NCBI RefSeq assembly: GCF_000341345.1
Contig: NC_020302.1
Coordinates: forward strand, 476,075 to 540,074
Reading direction: 5' to 3'
DNA: 64,000 bases
From: Corynebacterium halotolerans YIM 70093 = DSM 44683
Lineage (GTDB): Bacteria; Actinomycetota; Actinomycetes; Mycobacteriales; Mycobacteriaceae
The position numbers and the translations under genes are program-made. Within the stretch, counting starts at the first letter, position 1. Every line of letters begins with the position of its first letter. Shown piece after piece: positions 16,907 to 25,854 of the stretch. The notes under the pieces were generated by a model. The model was given only the letters and a program-made list of their open reading frames with translations. It was not told the DNA's origin and made no database searches.

Positions 16907-17833
16907 TCAGTCGAAGAGCTCCGGATGAAACCTCCAGATCCCGCTCTCGTGCATCCCCGGCACCGGGGCAGGGGAGCGGCGCAACCCAGGTCGTCGGCTG
17001 CGGTGTTCGACGGTGCGCCGTATCTGCTCGATGGCCTGGTCACGGACCAGACGCAGACAGTCGTCGGTGTAGCGCAGTCCCGCCCACCCCGACTGGATGG
17101 CGTGGTTGGTCTTCCACCGGTCGACGATGAACTCCCGGTATCGACGCCCGGCGTCATCGGGGGCGTGGAACTTCCGGCTGTCGAGATCCACGACCGTCGT
17201 CCCGCGCCGCAGCCCCACGTCCCAGTGGTAGGGGCCGAGCCGGAAGTTCGGGATCGGCTCAAGCCCGTACCGGTGCAGGTCATTGATGAACAGCCGCTCC
17301 ATTCGGGAGGATGCCCCGATGACTGTGTGCCGGAGGACCGGAACGAGTCTCTTCCTGTCGGCCCGGCCGAGTTCGCCGACGTCCCGGTCGAACTCCCCGG
17401 AGGCGCGTAAGCCGCTGTAGCTGGTCTCCAGGAAGCGGACGGCCTTCCAGAAGCCGAGCTGCTCACGGCAGGCGGCCACGGTGGCCACCGGCGTGTCCAC
17501 GTTGATCCCGCGCAGCCTCCTCCTGCGTCGTCGACGGGAGGAACGGGCGCGCAGGGCGGCGTTGGTGATCGGCTGGGAGCCGTGAGGCAGCAGCCCGAGC
17601 GCAGGGGCGGTGATCTCGGTGAGCCCGTAAACACCCGCGGCGGTGACGCTGGAGAAGACAACTCCCGGATGGCGGTGCTGCAGTGCGCGCAGCGCTTCCT
17701 CCGGGTCTGGTTTCTCGGTGGTGTAGATCCCGCGGCTGAGGCGGTAGAGCTTGCCCTCATCGAGTTGCGCGTTGATGTCGCGCCACGTCAGTCCCTGTTC
17801 GTGGAGTTCTTTTGTCGTCCATCGCTTGGTCAT
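16907..17833 (-). CDS. AbiEi-like winged-helix / VSR-type nuclease fusion
   Basis: 308-residue protein. The N-terminal 80 residues (MTKRWTTKELHEQGLTWRDINAQLDEGKLYRLSRGIYTT...) match the winged-helix DNA-binding domain of type IV antitoxin AbiEi. A basic patch [13 protein letters not shown] sits near residue 105. The C-terminal half has the pattern of very-short-patch-repair/DUF559 PD-(D/E)XK nucleases: an acidic helix (SSRMERLFINDLHRYGLEPIPNFRLGPYHWDVGLRRG) followed by TVVDLDSRKFH with the D-x-D core. No AbiEii toxin (nucleotidyltransferase) gene is beside it, so it is a solo member. ATG 17833 is chosen over upstream in-frame ATGs. A 74-bp direct repeat carrying a dyad lies 67 bp upstream and may be its binding region. 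Function, whether regulation, toxin-antitoxin or nuclease, is unsettled. Confidence 0.65.
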   Translation of the reverse strand: MTKRWTTKELHEQGLTWRDINAQLDEGKLYRLSRGIYTTEKPDPEEALRALQHRHPGVVFSSVTAAGVYGLTEITAPALGLLPHGSQPITNAALRARSSRRRRRRRLRGINVDTPVATVAACREQLGFWKAVRFLETSYSGLRASGEFDRDVGELGRADRKRLVPVLRHTVIGASSRMERLFINDLHRYGLEPIPNFRLGPYHWDVGLRRGTTVVDLDSRKFHAPDDAGRRYREFIVDRWKTNHAIQSGWAGLRYTDDCLRLVRDQAIEQIRRTVEHRSRRPGLRRSPAPVPGMHESGIWRFHPELFD

Positions 17834-17899
17834 GGCGGCCTTCCGGTTTCCTGGTGCGGTCACCTGGATTGGACTGCCATCGGGTGCCATCAGATCCCT

Positions 17900-17973
17900 G
17901 GAATGGTGATGAACATCTACCGGGGTGGGGGATTTTGTCGATGGTTTCGCTGCAGGCGGTATGGGTTTGTCAC
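17900..17973. repeat. 74-bp direct repeat, copy 1
   Basis: First of two 74-bp copies with a 94-bp period and 6 mismatches, located between the divergent AbiEi-like and UvrA-like genes. It contains the dyad GATG-AA-CATC (17908-17917), flanked by GGT and ACC. Confidence 0.9.
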
Positions 17974-17993
17974 CTCGGTGGGTTCGTCACCCC

Positions 17994-18067
17994 GGAATGG
18001 TGGTGAACACCTACCGGCCCGGGGGATTTTGTCGATGGTTTCGCTGCAGGCGGTATGGGTTCGTCAC
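17994..18067. repeat. 74-bp direct repeat, copy 2
   Basis: Second copy. Two of its mismatches to copy 1 turn the dyad into GGTG-AA-CACC (18002-18011), preserving pairing, so the dyad rather than the exact sequence is conserved. The 20-bp spacer before it ends in a third partial copy of the GGGTTCGTCAC terminal motif. Confidence 0.9.
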
Positions 18068-18197
18068 AGGGAGCACGGACCGGACGGAACTGTGCCACCG
18101 AGGTCGTCAGGAACCCCGCGGTCCGGCCCGGCATCTCCTTCACCGGGCCGAAGCCCCGCCACTGCAACCCGCCGTCCGGCTCCTACACTCGACCCAT

Positions 18198-20657
18198 ATG
18201 ACTTTCACCGATGACGGAATGATCCGGGTCCACGGAGCGCACCTGCACAACCTGAAGCACGTGGACGTCGAGCTGCCGCGCAACAGACTCGTCGCCTTCA
18301 CCGGTGTCTCGGGGTCGGGGAAGTCCTCGCTGGCCTTCGGCACTCTGCACGGGGAGGCCCAGCGGCGCTACCTCGAGTCGATCGCCCCCTTCGCCCGGAG
18401 GCTCATCGGCAGCGCCACGGATCCGCAGGTCGAATCGGTCGAGGGGCTGCCGCCGACGGTCGCCCTGGAGCAGAACCGCTCGGCGGGCGGGGCGCGTTCG
18501 TCGGTGGGCACCGTCTCCACCATCTCGAACACGGTGCGCCTGCTGTACTCGCGCTCGGGCACCTACCCGCCCAATTTCCCGGACCGCCTCGACTCGGACG
18601 CCTTCTCCCCGAACACCACCGCCGGCATGTGCCCGGACTGCCACGGCACCGGTGTCAGGCATCTCCCCACCGAGGCCAGCATGGTCCCGGATCCGGCGCT
18701 GACCATCAACGGGGGCGCCATCGCCGCCTGGCCGGGCGCGTGGGCGGGCAAGAACTTCCACGACATCCTGGAGTCACTCGGTTACCCGATGGACACGCCC
18801 TGGCGGGACATTCCGCGTCGGGACCGGGACTGGATCCTGTTCACCGAGGAACGCCCCGTGGTCACGATCCATCCCGTGCGCAGCGCGGAGCAGGTGCAGA
18901 AGACTTACGAGGGCACGTGGCGCTCCGTGGCCTCCTACCTGCGCAAGACCCTCGCCGAGACGCAGTCGGACACCCTCCGCCGGCGCACGTTGTCGTTCAT
19001 GGAGTCCACCCCCTGCCCGACCTGCGGCGGGCGTCGTCTCATGCCCGAGGCCCTGGCCGTGACCTACCTCGGGCTGCCCATCGACGAGCTCAACGCCCTC
19101 CCGTTGGCCCGCGTCCACGAGATGTTCACCACCCGGCTGCACGAGCTCGGATCCGGCACCGACGCCGAGGTCCTGCTGCTCGAACAGGTCGCACCGATTC
19201 TGGAGTCCACCACCGAGCTCGGCCTCGGCCACCTCTCGCTGGGCCGGGGCGCCCGCACGCTGTCGGCCGGCGAGCTGCAGCGCCTGCGCCTCGCCTCACA
19301 GCTGCGCTCGGGACTGTTCGGGGTGGCCTACGTCCTCGATGAGCCGTCCGCCGGCCTGCACCCCGAGGAACGCCGCGCCGTCTCCGGGCTGATGCGCCGC
19401 TTTCTCGACGCCGGCAACTCCGTCCTGCTCGTGGAACACGACATGTCGCTGGTCGCCGGGGCCGACTGGATAGTCGACGTCGGCCCGGCCGCCGGCGAGG
19501 GCGGGGGAGAGGTCCTCTACTCGGGCCCCGTCGACGGCCTGGCCGATGAGGATTCGCCCACCGCCCGTGCGCTCAACGTCGGCCCACTCACCCCCACAAC
19601 GCGTGACGACGCCCGTGTCGCCTCCGGCACGCTGTCCCTGCACGGCATCCACGCCCGCACCCTCGACGGCCTCGACCTCGACCTGGGCCTGGGGCAGCTG
19701 ACCGCCGTCACGGGCGTCTCCGGCTCCGGCAAGTCCACGCTGATCAGCCACGTGCTCGCCGAGACGCTGCGCGAGCGCGTGACGACGACCGCCGGGGACG
19801 CCGGTGACGGGTCCGACGACCACGACCACACCGGGGGTTCCTGGCGCGTCGGGGAGGTCACGGGTGCGGAGCAGATCACCCGCCTGGTGCAGATCACCCA
19901 GAAACCCATCGGACGTACGCCGAGGTCCTGCCTGGCCACCTACACCGGCCTGTTCGACAAGGTCCGCAAGCTCTTCGCCGAGACCGACGAGGCGAGAAAG
20001 CGGAAGTGGACCGTCTCGCGCTTCTCCTACAACGTCAAACAGGGCCAGTGCCCCACCTGCAACGGCGAGGGCCAGATCGAGGTGGAGCTGGTGTTCCTGC
20101 CCGGTTCCTACACCACCTGCCCCGACTGCCACGGCGCCCGCTACAACGCCGAGACCCTCGAGGTGACCTGGCACGGCCTGACGGTCGCTGACGTGCTGGG
20201 CCTGACCGTCGACGAGGCCGCCGAGGTATTCGACGACGTGTCGGCCATCGCCCGCGCCATCCGCGCCCTGCGGGCCGTCGGCCTGGGCTACCTGCGGCTG
20301 GGCCAGGGCGCCCCGGAGCTCTCGGGCGGGGAGGCCCAGCGCATCAAACTGGCCACCGAGCTGCAGCGCACCCGGCGCGGCCACACCGTCCACCTGCTCG
20401 ACGAGCCGACCACGGGCCTGCACCCCGCGGACGTCGATAAGCTGCTGACGGAGCTGGAGCGCCTCGTCGACGGCGGCGACACGGTGGTCGTCGTCGAACA
20501 CGACCTCGCGATGGTCGCGCGCGCCGACCGCGTCATCGACCTCGGGCCGGGGGCGGGCGCCGACGGCGGGCGTATCATCGCCGACGGAACCCCGGCCGAG
20601 GTGGCGGAGACCGAGGGATCGGCGACCGGGCGGGCGTTGAAGGCACGTGCCATCTGA
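18198..20657 (+). CDS. UvrA-like ABC ATPase (UvrA2 / drug-resistance type)
   Basis: Tandem ABC ATPase of the excinuclease UvrA family, 819 residues against about 950 for housekeeping UvrA. The first Walker A is GVSGSGKS (residues 36-43) and the second is TGVSGSGKSTL. ABC signatures are LSAGELQRLRLASQL and LSGGEAQRIKLATEL, Walker B VLDEPSAGLH and LLDEPTTGLH. Zn-binding CPDCHG, CPTCGG, CPTCNG and CPDCHG pairs are present. The missing length is mostly the UvrB-interaction/insertion region, which marks class II UvrA (UvrA2, DrrC-like) proteins. These are linked to resistance to DNA-intercalating drugs rather than core repair. ATG 18198 is chosen; the frame continues upstream through the direct repeats but that extension has no family similarity. 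Stand-alone gene. Confidence 0.88.
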   Translation: MTFTDDGMIRVHGAHLHNLKHVDVELPRNRLVAFTGVSGSGKSSLAFGTLHGEAQRRYLESIAPFARRLIGSATDPQVESVEGLPPTVALEQNRSAGGARSSVGTVSTISNTVRLLYSRSGTYPPNFPDRLDSDAFSPNTTAGMCPDCHGTGVRHLPTEASMVPDPALTINGGAIAAWPGAWAGKNFHDILESLGYPMDTPWRDIPRRDRDWILFTEERPVVTIHPVRSAEQVQKTYEGTWRSVASYLRKTLAETQSDTLRRRTLSFMESTPCPTCGGRRLMPEALAVTYLGLPIDELNALPLARVHEMFTTRLHELGSGTDAEVLLLEQVAPILESTTELGLGHLSLGRGARTLSAGELQRLRLASQLRSGLFGVAYVLDEPSAGLHPEERRAVSGLMRRFLDAGNSVLLVEHDMSLVAGADWIVDVGPAAGEGGGEVLYSGPVDGLADEDSPTARALNVGPLTPTTRDDARVASGTLSLHGIHARTLDGLDLDLGLGQLTAVTGVSGSGKSTLISHVLAETLRERVTTTAGDAGDGSDDHDHTGGSWRVGEVTGAEQITRLVQITQKPIGRTPRSCLATYTGLFDKVRKLFAETDEARKRKWTVSRFSYNVKQGQCPTCNGEGQIEVELVFLPGSYTTCPDCHGARYNAETLEVTWHGLTVADVLGLTVDEAAEVFDDVSAIARAIRALRAVGLGYLRLGQGAPELSGGEAQRIKLATELQRTRRGHTVHLLDEPTTGLHPADVDKLLTELERLVDGGDTVVVVEHDLAMVARADRVIDLGPGAGADGGRIIADGTPAEVAETEGSATGRALKARAI

Positions 20658-20721
20658 TTGCCGGGTTCTCCACAGCTCCGCCGTCTAGAGTCATCCCGGT
20701 TCAATGAGGAGGACCCCACCG

Positions 20722-21261
20722 ATGAACCCACGCAACGACGACAACGACGAGACCCGTTTCATCGGCCGGCAGGAGGAACCGCAGCGGCCACGGCAGTACT
20801 TCCCGGGCGAGAACGGCCCGAGTTACGAGACCCGCGACCAGCAGCCGTACCAGGAACCGCGGTACGAGGCGCCGCAGCACCGGCCGCCCGGCTACGACCC
20901 GGCCGCCTACGCCGAACCGGAACCGGAACCCGGGAAGGGCGGCCGCGCACCCATGCTGCTGGGCATCCTCCTGGGCCTGGCGGCGATCGCCGCGGTCGTG
21001 TTCTTCCTGCTGTGGCGGTCCGCCGCGGGCGAGGCCGAACAGGAACCGCCGCCGCCGGTCACCGAGACGCAGACCGCGACCCAGACGGTCACGCAGACCG
21101 CCACGGGGACGGTGACCGAGGAGTCCGGCCCGCTGGACAACCTGCCGACCGAGCTGCCCTCGGAACTTCCCTCGGAACTGCCGGAGTTCGACATCGACGG
21201 CTTCCTCGACCAGTTCCGCGGCGGCGAGGCCCCGGCCGGGGAGCCCGCACCGGCCCAGTAG
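20722..21261 (+). CDS. Single-pass membrane protein with Pro/Thr-rich extracytoplasmic tail
   Basis: Hypothetical protein of 179 residues. Residues 1-70 are hydrophilic, rich in Gln, Pro and Tyr ([19 protein letters not shown]...), followed by a single hydrophobic helix (about 77-98, [23 protein letters not shown]). The outer segment has repeated [15 protein letters not shown] and [12 protein letters not shown] motifs. This is typical of actinobacterial envelope proteins with a low-complexity periplasmic domain. ATG 20722 follows AGGAGG at 20706-20711; the upstream in-frame ATG 20704 overlaps that site and is rejected. It lies just before menD, and function is unknown. Confidence 0.75.
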   Translation: MNPRNDDNDETRFIGRQEEPQRPRQYFPGENGPSYETRDQQPYQEPRYEAPQHRPPGYDPAAYAEPEPEPGKGGRAPMLLGILLGLAAIAAVVFFLLWRSAAGEAEQEPPPPVTETQTATQTVTQTATGTVTEESGPLDNLPTELPSELPSELPEFDIDGFLDQFRGGEAPAGEPAPAQ

Positions 21262-21304
21262 GCACAATAGGCGCGGTGGGCGCACGCCCGTAGACTTGGT
21301 GGAC

Positions 21305-22939
21305 ATGTCGTACCCCGAGTCCATGAACCTGGCCGCCGCCGTCGCCGAACAACTCTCCCGTCACCTCAGCGACGTCGTGATCTGCCCCGGTTCCCGGAAC
21401 TCCCCGCTGTCCCTGGCCCTGCTCGCCCGCGGCGACATCCGCGTCCACGTCCGCCTCGACGAGCGCTCCGCCGCCTTCCTCGCCCTCGGTCTCGCCCGTG
21501 TGCAGCGCCGCCACGTCGGCGTGGTGATGACCTCCGGTTCCGCGGTGGCCAACTGCCTGCCGGCCATGGTCGAGGCCTGTCACTCGCACACCCCGCTGGC
21601 CGTGATCTCCGCCGACCGGCCGACCCGGCTGATCGGCACCGGTGCCAGCCAGACCATCCACCAGCAGGGCATCTTCGGCACCTACGCCCGCACCCTGCAG
21701 ATCGAGACGCTGGATGACGTCGCCGCCCTCGGTGAGGAGTTCACCTCCCGGCGCCAGGTGCACGTCAACGTCGCCCTCGACGCCCCGCTCGTCGGCGACC
21801 GGCTGCCCGAACCGCCGCAGTCGACCACCACCCACCGGGCACCCGCGCCGGGACCCCGGGCAGCCGACCACGGCGAGGTCGCCCTCGACCTGGGGAAGAA
21901 CACCATCGTCATCGCCGGCGACGAGGCCTGGGCCGTCGACGGGCTGGAGGACGTGCCGACGATCGCCGAACCCTCCGCCCCGGCCGCCTACCGCCCGGTG
22001 CACCCCCTGGCCGCCGGCATCTTCCGTCGCGAGCAGGTCAGCGCCAACGACTACGTGGTCAACACCCGCCCCGAGCAGGTCGTGGTCGTCGGCCACCCGA
22101 CCCTGCACCGCGACGTCCTCGCGCTGCTGGTGGACCCGGATCTTAAGGTCATCACCCTGTCCCGCACCGACGACTTCACCGACCTGGCCCGCGACACCGT
22201 CCGCGCCAGCCGGGTGAAGACCACCGGCGAGCCGACCCGCGAATGGCTCAAGATCTGCGACGCCGCCTCCGAGCTGGCCGCCGAGGCCGTGCGCGAGACC
22301 CTGGGCGACGACGCCCACGGTTTCACCGGACTGCACGCCGCCGCGGCCGTCGCCGACACCCTCGGCACCGGTGACACCCTGTTCCTCGGCGCCTCCAACC
22401 CGGTGCGCGACGCCTCGCTGATCGGCCTGCCCTACGACGGCGTCGCCACGTACTCCCCGCGCGGGGCCGCCGGCATCGACGGCACGGTCTCCCAGGCCAT
22501 CGGTGTCGCCCTGGCCACCCAGGCCGCCCACGCCGCCGAGCCGCGCGCCCCGCGCACCGTCGCGCTCATCGGCGACGTCACCTTCCTCCACGACATCGGC
22601 GGCCTGCTCATCGGCCCGGACGAGCCCCACCCGGAGAACCTCACCATCGTCGTGGCCAACGACGACGGCGGCGGCATCTTCGAGACCCTCGAGATCGGCG
22701 CCGAGGGCCTGCGCCCGTCCTTCGAGCGCGTCTTCGCCACCCCCCACGAGGCCGACATCGCCTCCCTGTGCGCCGGCTACGGCGTCAACCACCGCGAGGC
22801 GACCACCCTGCGCGAACTGCTCGACGCCCTGCTCGACACCACCGAGGTACCCGCCGGGCTGACCGTCATCGAGGCCCGCACCACCCGCGTCACCCGCCGG
22901 GCCCTGCACGAACAGCTGCGGGGCAGGGTCGTCCTGTGA
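21305..22939 (+). CDS. menD: SEPHCHC synthase MenD
   Basis: Thiamine-diphosphate enzyme joining isochorismate and 2-oxoglutarate at the start of the menaquinone pathway, 544 residues. The N-terminal domain has [17 protein letters not shown] and [16 protein letters not shown], with the catalytic glutamate region. [17 protein letters not shown] and [21 protein letters not shown] follow. The C-terminal ThDP/Mg motif is [15 protein letters not shown]...[17 protein letters not shown] 21305 ([11 protein letters not shown]) is favoured over GTG 21296. It overlaps the next gene by GTGA, and the order menD-membrane protein-mannosyltransferase-menG is conserved in mycolate actinobacteria. Confidence 0.95.
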   Translation: MSYPESMNLAAAVAEQLSRHLSDVVICPGSRNSPLSLALLARGDIRVHVRLDERSAAFLALGLARVQRRHVGVVMTSGSAVANCLPAMVEACHSHTPLAVISADRPTRLIGTGASQTIHQQGIFGTYARTLQIETLDDVAALGEEFTSRRQVHVNVALDAPLVGDRLPEPPQSTTTHRAPAPGPRAADHGEVALDLGKNTIVIAGDEAWAVDGLEDVPTIAEPSAPAAYRPVHPLAAGIFRREQVSANDYVVNTRPEQVVVVGHPTLHRDVLALLVDPDLKVITLSRTDDFTDLARDTVRASRVKTTGEPTREWLKICDAASELAAEAVRETLGDDAHGFTGLHAAAAVADTLGTGDTLFLGASNPVRDASLIGLPYDGVATYSPRGAAGIDGTVSQAIGVALATQAAHAAEPRAPRTVALIGDVTFLHDIGGLLIGPDEPHPENLTIVVANDDGGGIFETLEIGAEGLRPSFERVFATPHEADIASLCAGYGVNHREATTLRELLDALLDTTEVPAGLTVIEARTTRVTRRALHEQLRGRVVL

Positions 22940-23403
22940 CCGAACGCGCCATGGTGCCGAACTACACGGCGGCGATCCTGCGTCGGCGGCTGCACCAGCT
23001 GATCATGGCGCTGGCCGCCGCCGGCCTCCTCGGCTGCGTGGCCATGGTGGCCGGCCCCATGATCAACGACCGCACCATCGCCGCCGATCCCGGCCGCACC
23101 CTGGCCACCGTCACGGCCGTCGACACGTTCCGCACGACCGTGGTCTACCAGGACGAGGAGGGCATCTACCACTCCCCGCCGACCGGCCTGCTCTATCCCA
23201 CCGGGGTGGGGGAGGGCCAGCGCGTGTGGGTCACCTACGCCAAGGAGGACCCGGACCTGGTCAAGGTGGAGAACCGCGCCTGGACCCTGTCGATCATCCC
23301 CGCGCTCAGCGTGGCCGCCGCGGTCGCCGTGGTCGGGGGACTATCCTGGTGGTTAGTCAGCTTCTTCACCCGACGAGCGGAAAGGCGGGACGAGGGAAGT
23401 TAA
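22936..23403 (+). CDS. DUF3592-like membrane protein
   Basis: Membrane protein of 155 residues with two hydrophobic helices (about 19-43, [23 protein letters not shown], and 120-143, [24 protein letters not shown]). An extracytoplasmic beta-rich segment between them resembles DUF3592 ([24 protein letters not shown]...[21 protein letters not shown]). GTG 22936 overlaps the menD stop (GTGA), suggesting translational coupling; ATG 22951 is an alternative. The equivalent position in Mycobacterium (Rv0556) also holds a conserved membrane protein. Function unknown. Confidence 0.8.
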   Translation: MTERAMVPNYTAAILRRRLHQLIMALAAAGLLGCVAMVAGPMINDRTIAADPGRTLATVTAVDTFRTTVVYQDEEGIYHSPPTGLLYPTGVGEGQRVWVTYAKEDPDLVKVENRAWTLSIIPALSVAAAVAVVGGLSWWLVSFFTRRAERRDEGS

Positions 23404-23471
23404 CCGACAGTTCGCCGGGCGTAAATCCGGTGCTCAGGGTCGCTTAGTCTTTCTAGGAGATGATGTCACGC

Positions 23472-24671
23472 ATGCGAGTAGCGATCGTTGCAGAATCCTT
23501 TCTTCCGAATGTCAACGGGGTGACCAATTCGGTGCTCCGCATTCTGGAGCACCTGCACCGTGAGGGACACGAGGCCCGGGTGATCGCGCCGGGCGCCCGC
23601 GACTTCCAGGAGGAGATCCCCGAGTACCTGGGCTACGGCATCGTCCGGGTTCCCACGGTTCGCGTCCCGCTGATCGACTCCCTGCCGGTCGGCGTGCCCA
23701 ACCGCACCGTCGCCGAGGAACTGCGCGGGTTCCGGCCCGACCTCATCCACCTCGCCAGCCCCTTCGTCCTCGGGGCCGCCGGCGCCTTCGCCGCCCGCCA
23801 GCTGCGCATCCCGGCCGTCGCCCTCTACCAGACCGACGTCGCCGGTTTCGCCACGAAGTACCACCTCACCCCGCTGGCGACCGCCGCGTGGGAGTGGACC
23901 CGCACCATCCACAACATGTGCCAGCTGACGCTGGCCCCGTCCTCGCTGACCATCTCCGAGCTCGAGTCCCGCGGCATCCACAACGTCCGCCACTGGGGCC
24001 GCGGCGTCGACACGGTCCGCTTCACCCCGGAGAAGCGATCGACGGCCCTGCGCCGCAGCTGGGATCCGACGGGGCGGAAGAAGATCGTCGGCTTCGTCGG
24101 CCGGCTCGCCGCGGAGAAGGGCGTGCACCGCCTGGTCTCCCTGCACGGCCGCCGCGACATCCAGCTGGTCATCGTCGGCGACGGCCCCTCCCGCGCGGAA
24201 CTCGAGGCGCGGATGCCCGACGCGGTGTTCACCGGCGCCCTCGACGGCGATGAACTGGCACGGGCCTACGCCTCGCTCGACCTGTTCGTCCACGCCGGTG
24301 AGTTCGAGACCTTCTGCCAGGCGATTCAGGAGGCCCAAGCCTCCGGCGTGCCGACCATCGGCCCCCGCGCCGGCGGCCCCGTCGACCTCATCGAGGAGCG
24401 CTGCAACGGCCTGCTCCTCGACGTCGACACGTTCGCCGACGACCTGCCCGGCGCCGCCGAGTGGCTGCTCGACGACGAGCGTCACGAACTGCTGCGCCAC
24501 AACGCCCGCGCCTCGGTACAGGACAAGACCTGGGAGGCCCTCTGCGGGCAGCTCATGGACTACTACACGGAGGTGCTCGAGGAGTCCCGCCGTGTACCGC
24601 TGACCTTCTTCGGTCCGCGCCCGCAGCTGCCGTTATGGGCCGCGAAGGCCCTCGGCGCCCGCGTGGCCTGA
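23472..24671 (+). CDS. mgtA: GDP-mannose-dependent alpha-mannosyltransferase MgtA
   Basis: GT4 family glycosyltransferase, 399 residues. Its N-terminus MRVAIVAESFLPNVNGVTNSVLR and position between menD and menG correspond to Rv0557/NCgl0452 (MgtA, once called PimB). MgtA adds mannose to glucuronosyl-diacylglycerol, giving the anchor of a lipomannan-like glycolipid (Cg-Gl-X). GT-B features are VGFVGRLAAEKGVHRL, VIVGDGPSRAELEAR and the EX7E motif GEFETFCQAIQEAQASGVP near the C-terminus. It is a peripheral inner-membrane enzyme. Possible starts are ATG 23460, 23463 and 23472; AGGAG at 23455-23459 is too near the first two, and homologues begin at 23472. Confidence 0.9.
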   Translation: MRVAIVAESFLPNVNGVTNSVLRILEHLHREGHEARVIAPGARDFQEEIPEYLGYGIVRVPTVRVPLIDSLPVGVPNRTVAEELRGFRPDLIHLASPFVLGAAGAFAARQLRIPAVALYQTDVAGFATKYHLTPLATAAWEWTRTIHNMCQLTLAPSSLTISELESRGIHNVRHWGRGVDTVRFTPEKRSTALRRSWDPTGRKKIVGFVGRLAAEKGVHRLVSLHGRRDIQLVIVGDGPSRAELEARMPDAVFTGALDGDELARAYASLDLFVHAGEFETFCQAIQEAQASGVPTIGPRAGGPVDLIEERCNGLLLDVDTFADDLPGAAEWLLDDERHELLRHNARASVQDKTWEALCGQLMDYYTEVLEESRRVPLTFFGPRPQLPLWAAKALGARVA

Positions 24672-24701
24672 GCACGGGGCACCATCACCTAGACTCGGGG
24701 T

Positions 24702-25391
24702 GTGGCTAAGGCATCCCTGGAGAAGAAACCCTTCGACGTCGCGACGATGTTCGACGACGTGGGAGAGAAATACGACCTGACCAACACCATCCTGTCCTTC
24801 GGGCAGGACCGGTACTGGCGCAGGCGGACCCGGGAGCGACTCAACCTGCAGCCCGGCGAGAAGGTCCTCGATCTGGCCGCCGGAACCGCGGTGTCCACCG
24901 TCGAGCTGGCCAAATCCGGCGCCTGGTCCGTGGCCTGCGACTTCTCCCAGGGCATGCTGGCGGCCGGCCGCGACCGCGACGTGCCCAAGGTGGTCGGCGA
25001 CGGCATGCACCTGCCGTTCGCGGACGACACCTTCGACGCCGTGACCATCTCCTACGGGCTGCGCAACATCCACGACCACGAGGCCGCCCTGCGTGAGATG
25101 GCGCGCGTGACCCGGCCCGGCGGACGCCTGACTGTCAACGAGTTCTCCACCCCGGTCGTCCCGGTCTTCGGCACGGTGTACAAGGAGTACCTCATGCGCC
25201 TGCTGCCGGCGATCGCGCGCCTCGTGTCCTCGAACCCGGCGGCCTACGAGTACCTGGCAGAGTCCATCCGCGCCTGGCCGGACCAGGAGGGACTGGCCAG
25301 CGTGATCAACGCCAACGGGTGGACCGGGTGCGGCTGGCAGAACCTCACCTTCGGCATCGTGGCGATGCACTCGGCGGTCAAGCCGGGGTAG
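24702..25391 (+). CDS. menG: Demethylmenaquinone methyltransferase MenG/UbiE
   Basis: SAM-dependent methyltransferase making the final methylation of demethylmenaquinone, 229 residues. Family signatures are [25 protein letters not shown] at the N-terminus, the SAM-binding [39 protein letters not shown] and [17 protein letters not shown]. It starts with GTG 24702 ([11 protein letters not shown]), 30 bp after mgtA. A GC-rich hairpin follows at 25417. With menD upstream and menJ divergent, this forms the second half of the menaquinone cluster. Confidence 0.93.
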   Translation: MAKASLEKKPFDVATMFDDVGEKYDLTNTILSFGQDRYWRRRTRERLNLQPGEKVLDLAAGTAVSTVELAKSGAWSVACDFSQGMLAAGRDRDVPKVVGDGMHLPFADDTFDAVTISYGLRNIHDHEAALREMARVTRPGGRLTVNEFSTPVVPVFGTVYKEYLMRLLPAIARLVSSNPAAYEYLAESIRAWPDQEGLASVINANGWTGCGWQNLTFGIVAMHSAVKPG

Positions 25392-25416
25392 AGGACTTCG
25401 GGGGGGGCTCTGGTCG

Positions 25417-25440
25417 GGGAGTGCGTGGGCACGCACTCCC
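25417..25440 (+). terminator. Hairpin after menG
   Basis: Perfect 10-bp stem (GGGAGTGCGT / ACGCACTCCC) with a GGGC loop, 26 bp past the menG stop. There is no T-run, so it may be a terminator or a transcript-stabilising stem. Confidence 0.6.
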
Positions 25441-25464
25441 TCCGCTCATTTCCACGGTGGGCTG

Positions 25465-25820
25465 TTTCTCCACACGCCTGGGGTCGCTGAGGGCGCTGGG
25501 GTCCTGGGGCGTGTGGAGGAACGTGCGCTGAGGGGCGGGGTGCTCCTTCCCCCACACGCTCGGAGGCGGCGGGGGCGTCCGGTCCGTCCACCGTGTGGAG
25601 AAACGTGCATAGGTCGGCAGATGCGTTCCTTCCATCACACGCTGGTGGCAGTGCATGCATCAGACCCGCCGACTGTGTGGAGGAAAGGGCCCTGGCCGCA
25701 GACGTGCTCCTTCCACCGCACGCTCGGAGGCGGCGGGGGCGTCCGGTCCGTCCACCGTGTGGAGAAACGTGCACAGGTCGGAAGATGCGTTCCTTCCACC
25801 ACACGCTGGTGACAGCGCAT
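25465..25820. repeat. Array of alternating GTGTGGAG boxes, about 82-bp unit
   Basis: The 463-bp region between menG and the menJ stop holds nine alternating copies of GTGTGGAG(G/A)AAC and its inverse (TTCCnnCACACGCT). Forward boxes recur about every 80-84 bp (25511, 25593, 25675, 25757). Segments 25559-25656 and 25723-25820 are near-identical 98-bp copies (5 mismatches, offset 164). Adjacent boxes pair as inverted repeats, for example CTCCACACGCC 25468-25478 with GGCGTGTGGAG 25508-25518. A related array lies at 37192-37450. No credible gene lies within it. Confidence 0.85.
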
Positions 25821-25854
25821 CTCGCCCGCAGTCTCCGGGAGGAGAGCAGTGCCT

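Noticed and set aside
17925..18197. N-terminal extension of the UvrA-like frame
   Set aside because: Reads through both direct repeats, no similarity to UvrA; real start is ATG 18198.
25465..25820. Possible CRISPR array
   Set aside because: Boxes alternate in orientation, unit length is about 82 bp with similar linkers rather than unique spacers, and no cas gene is nearby.
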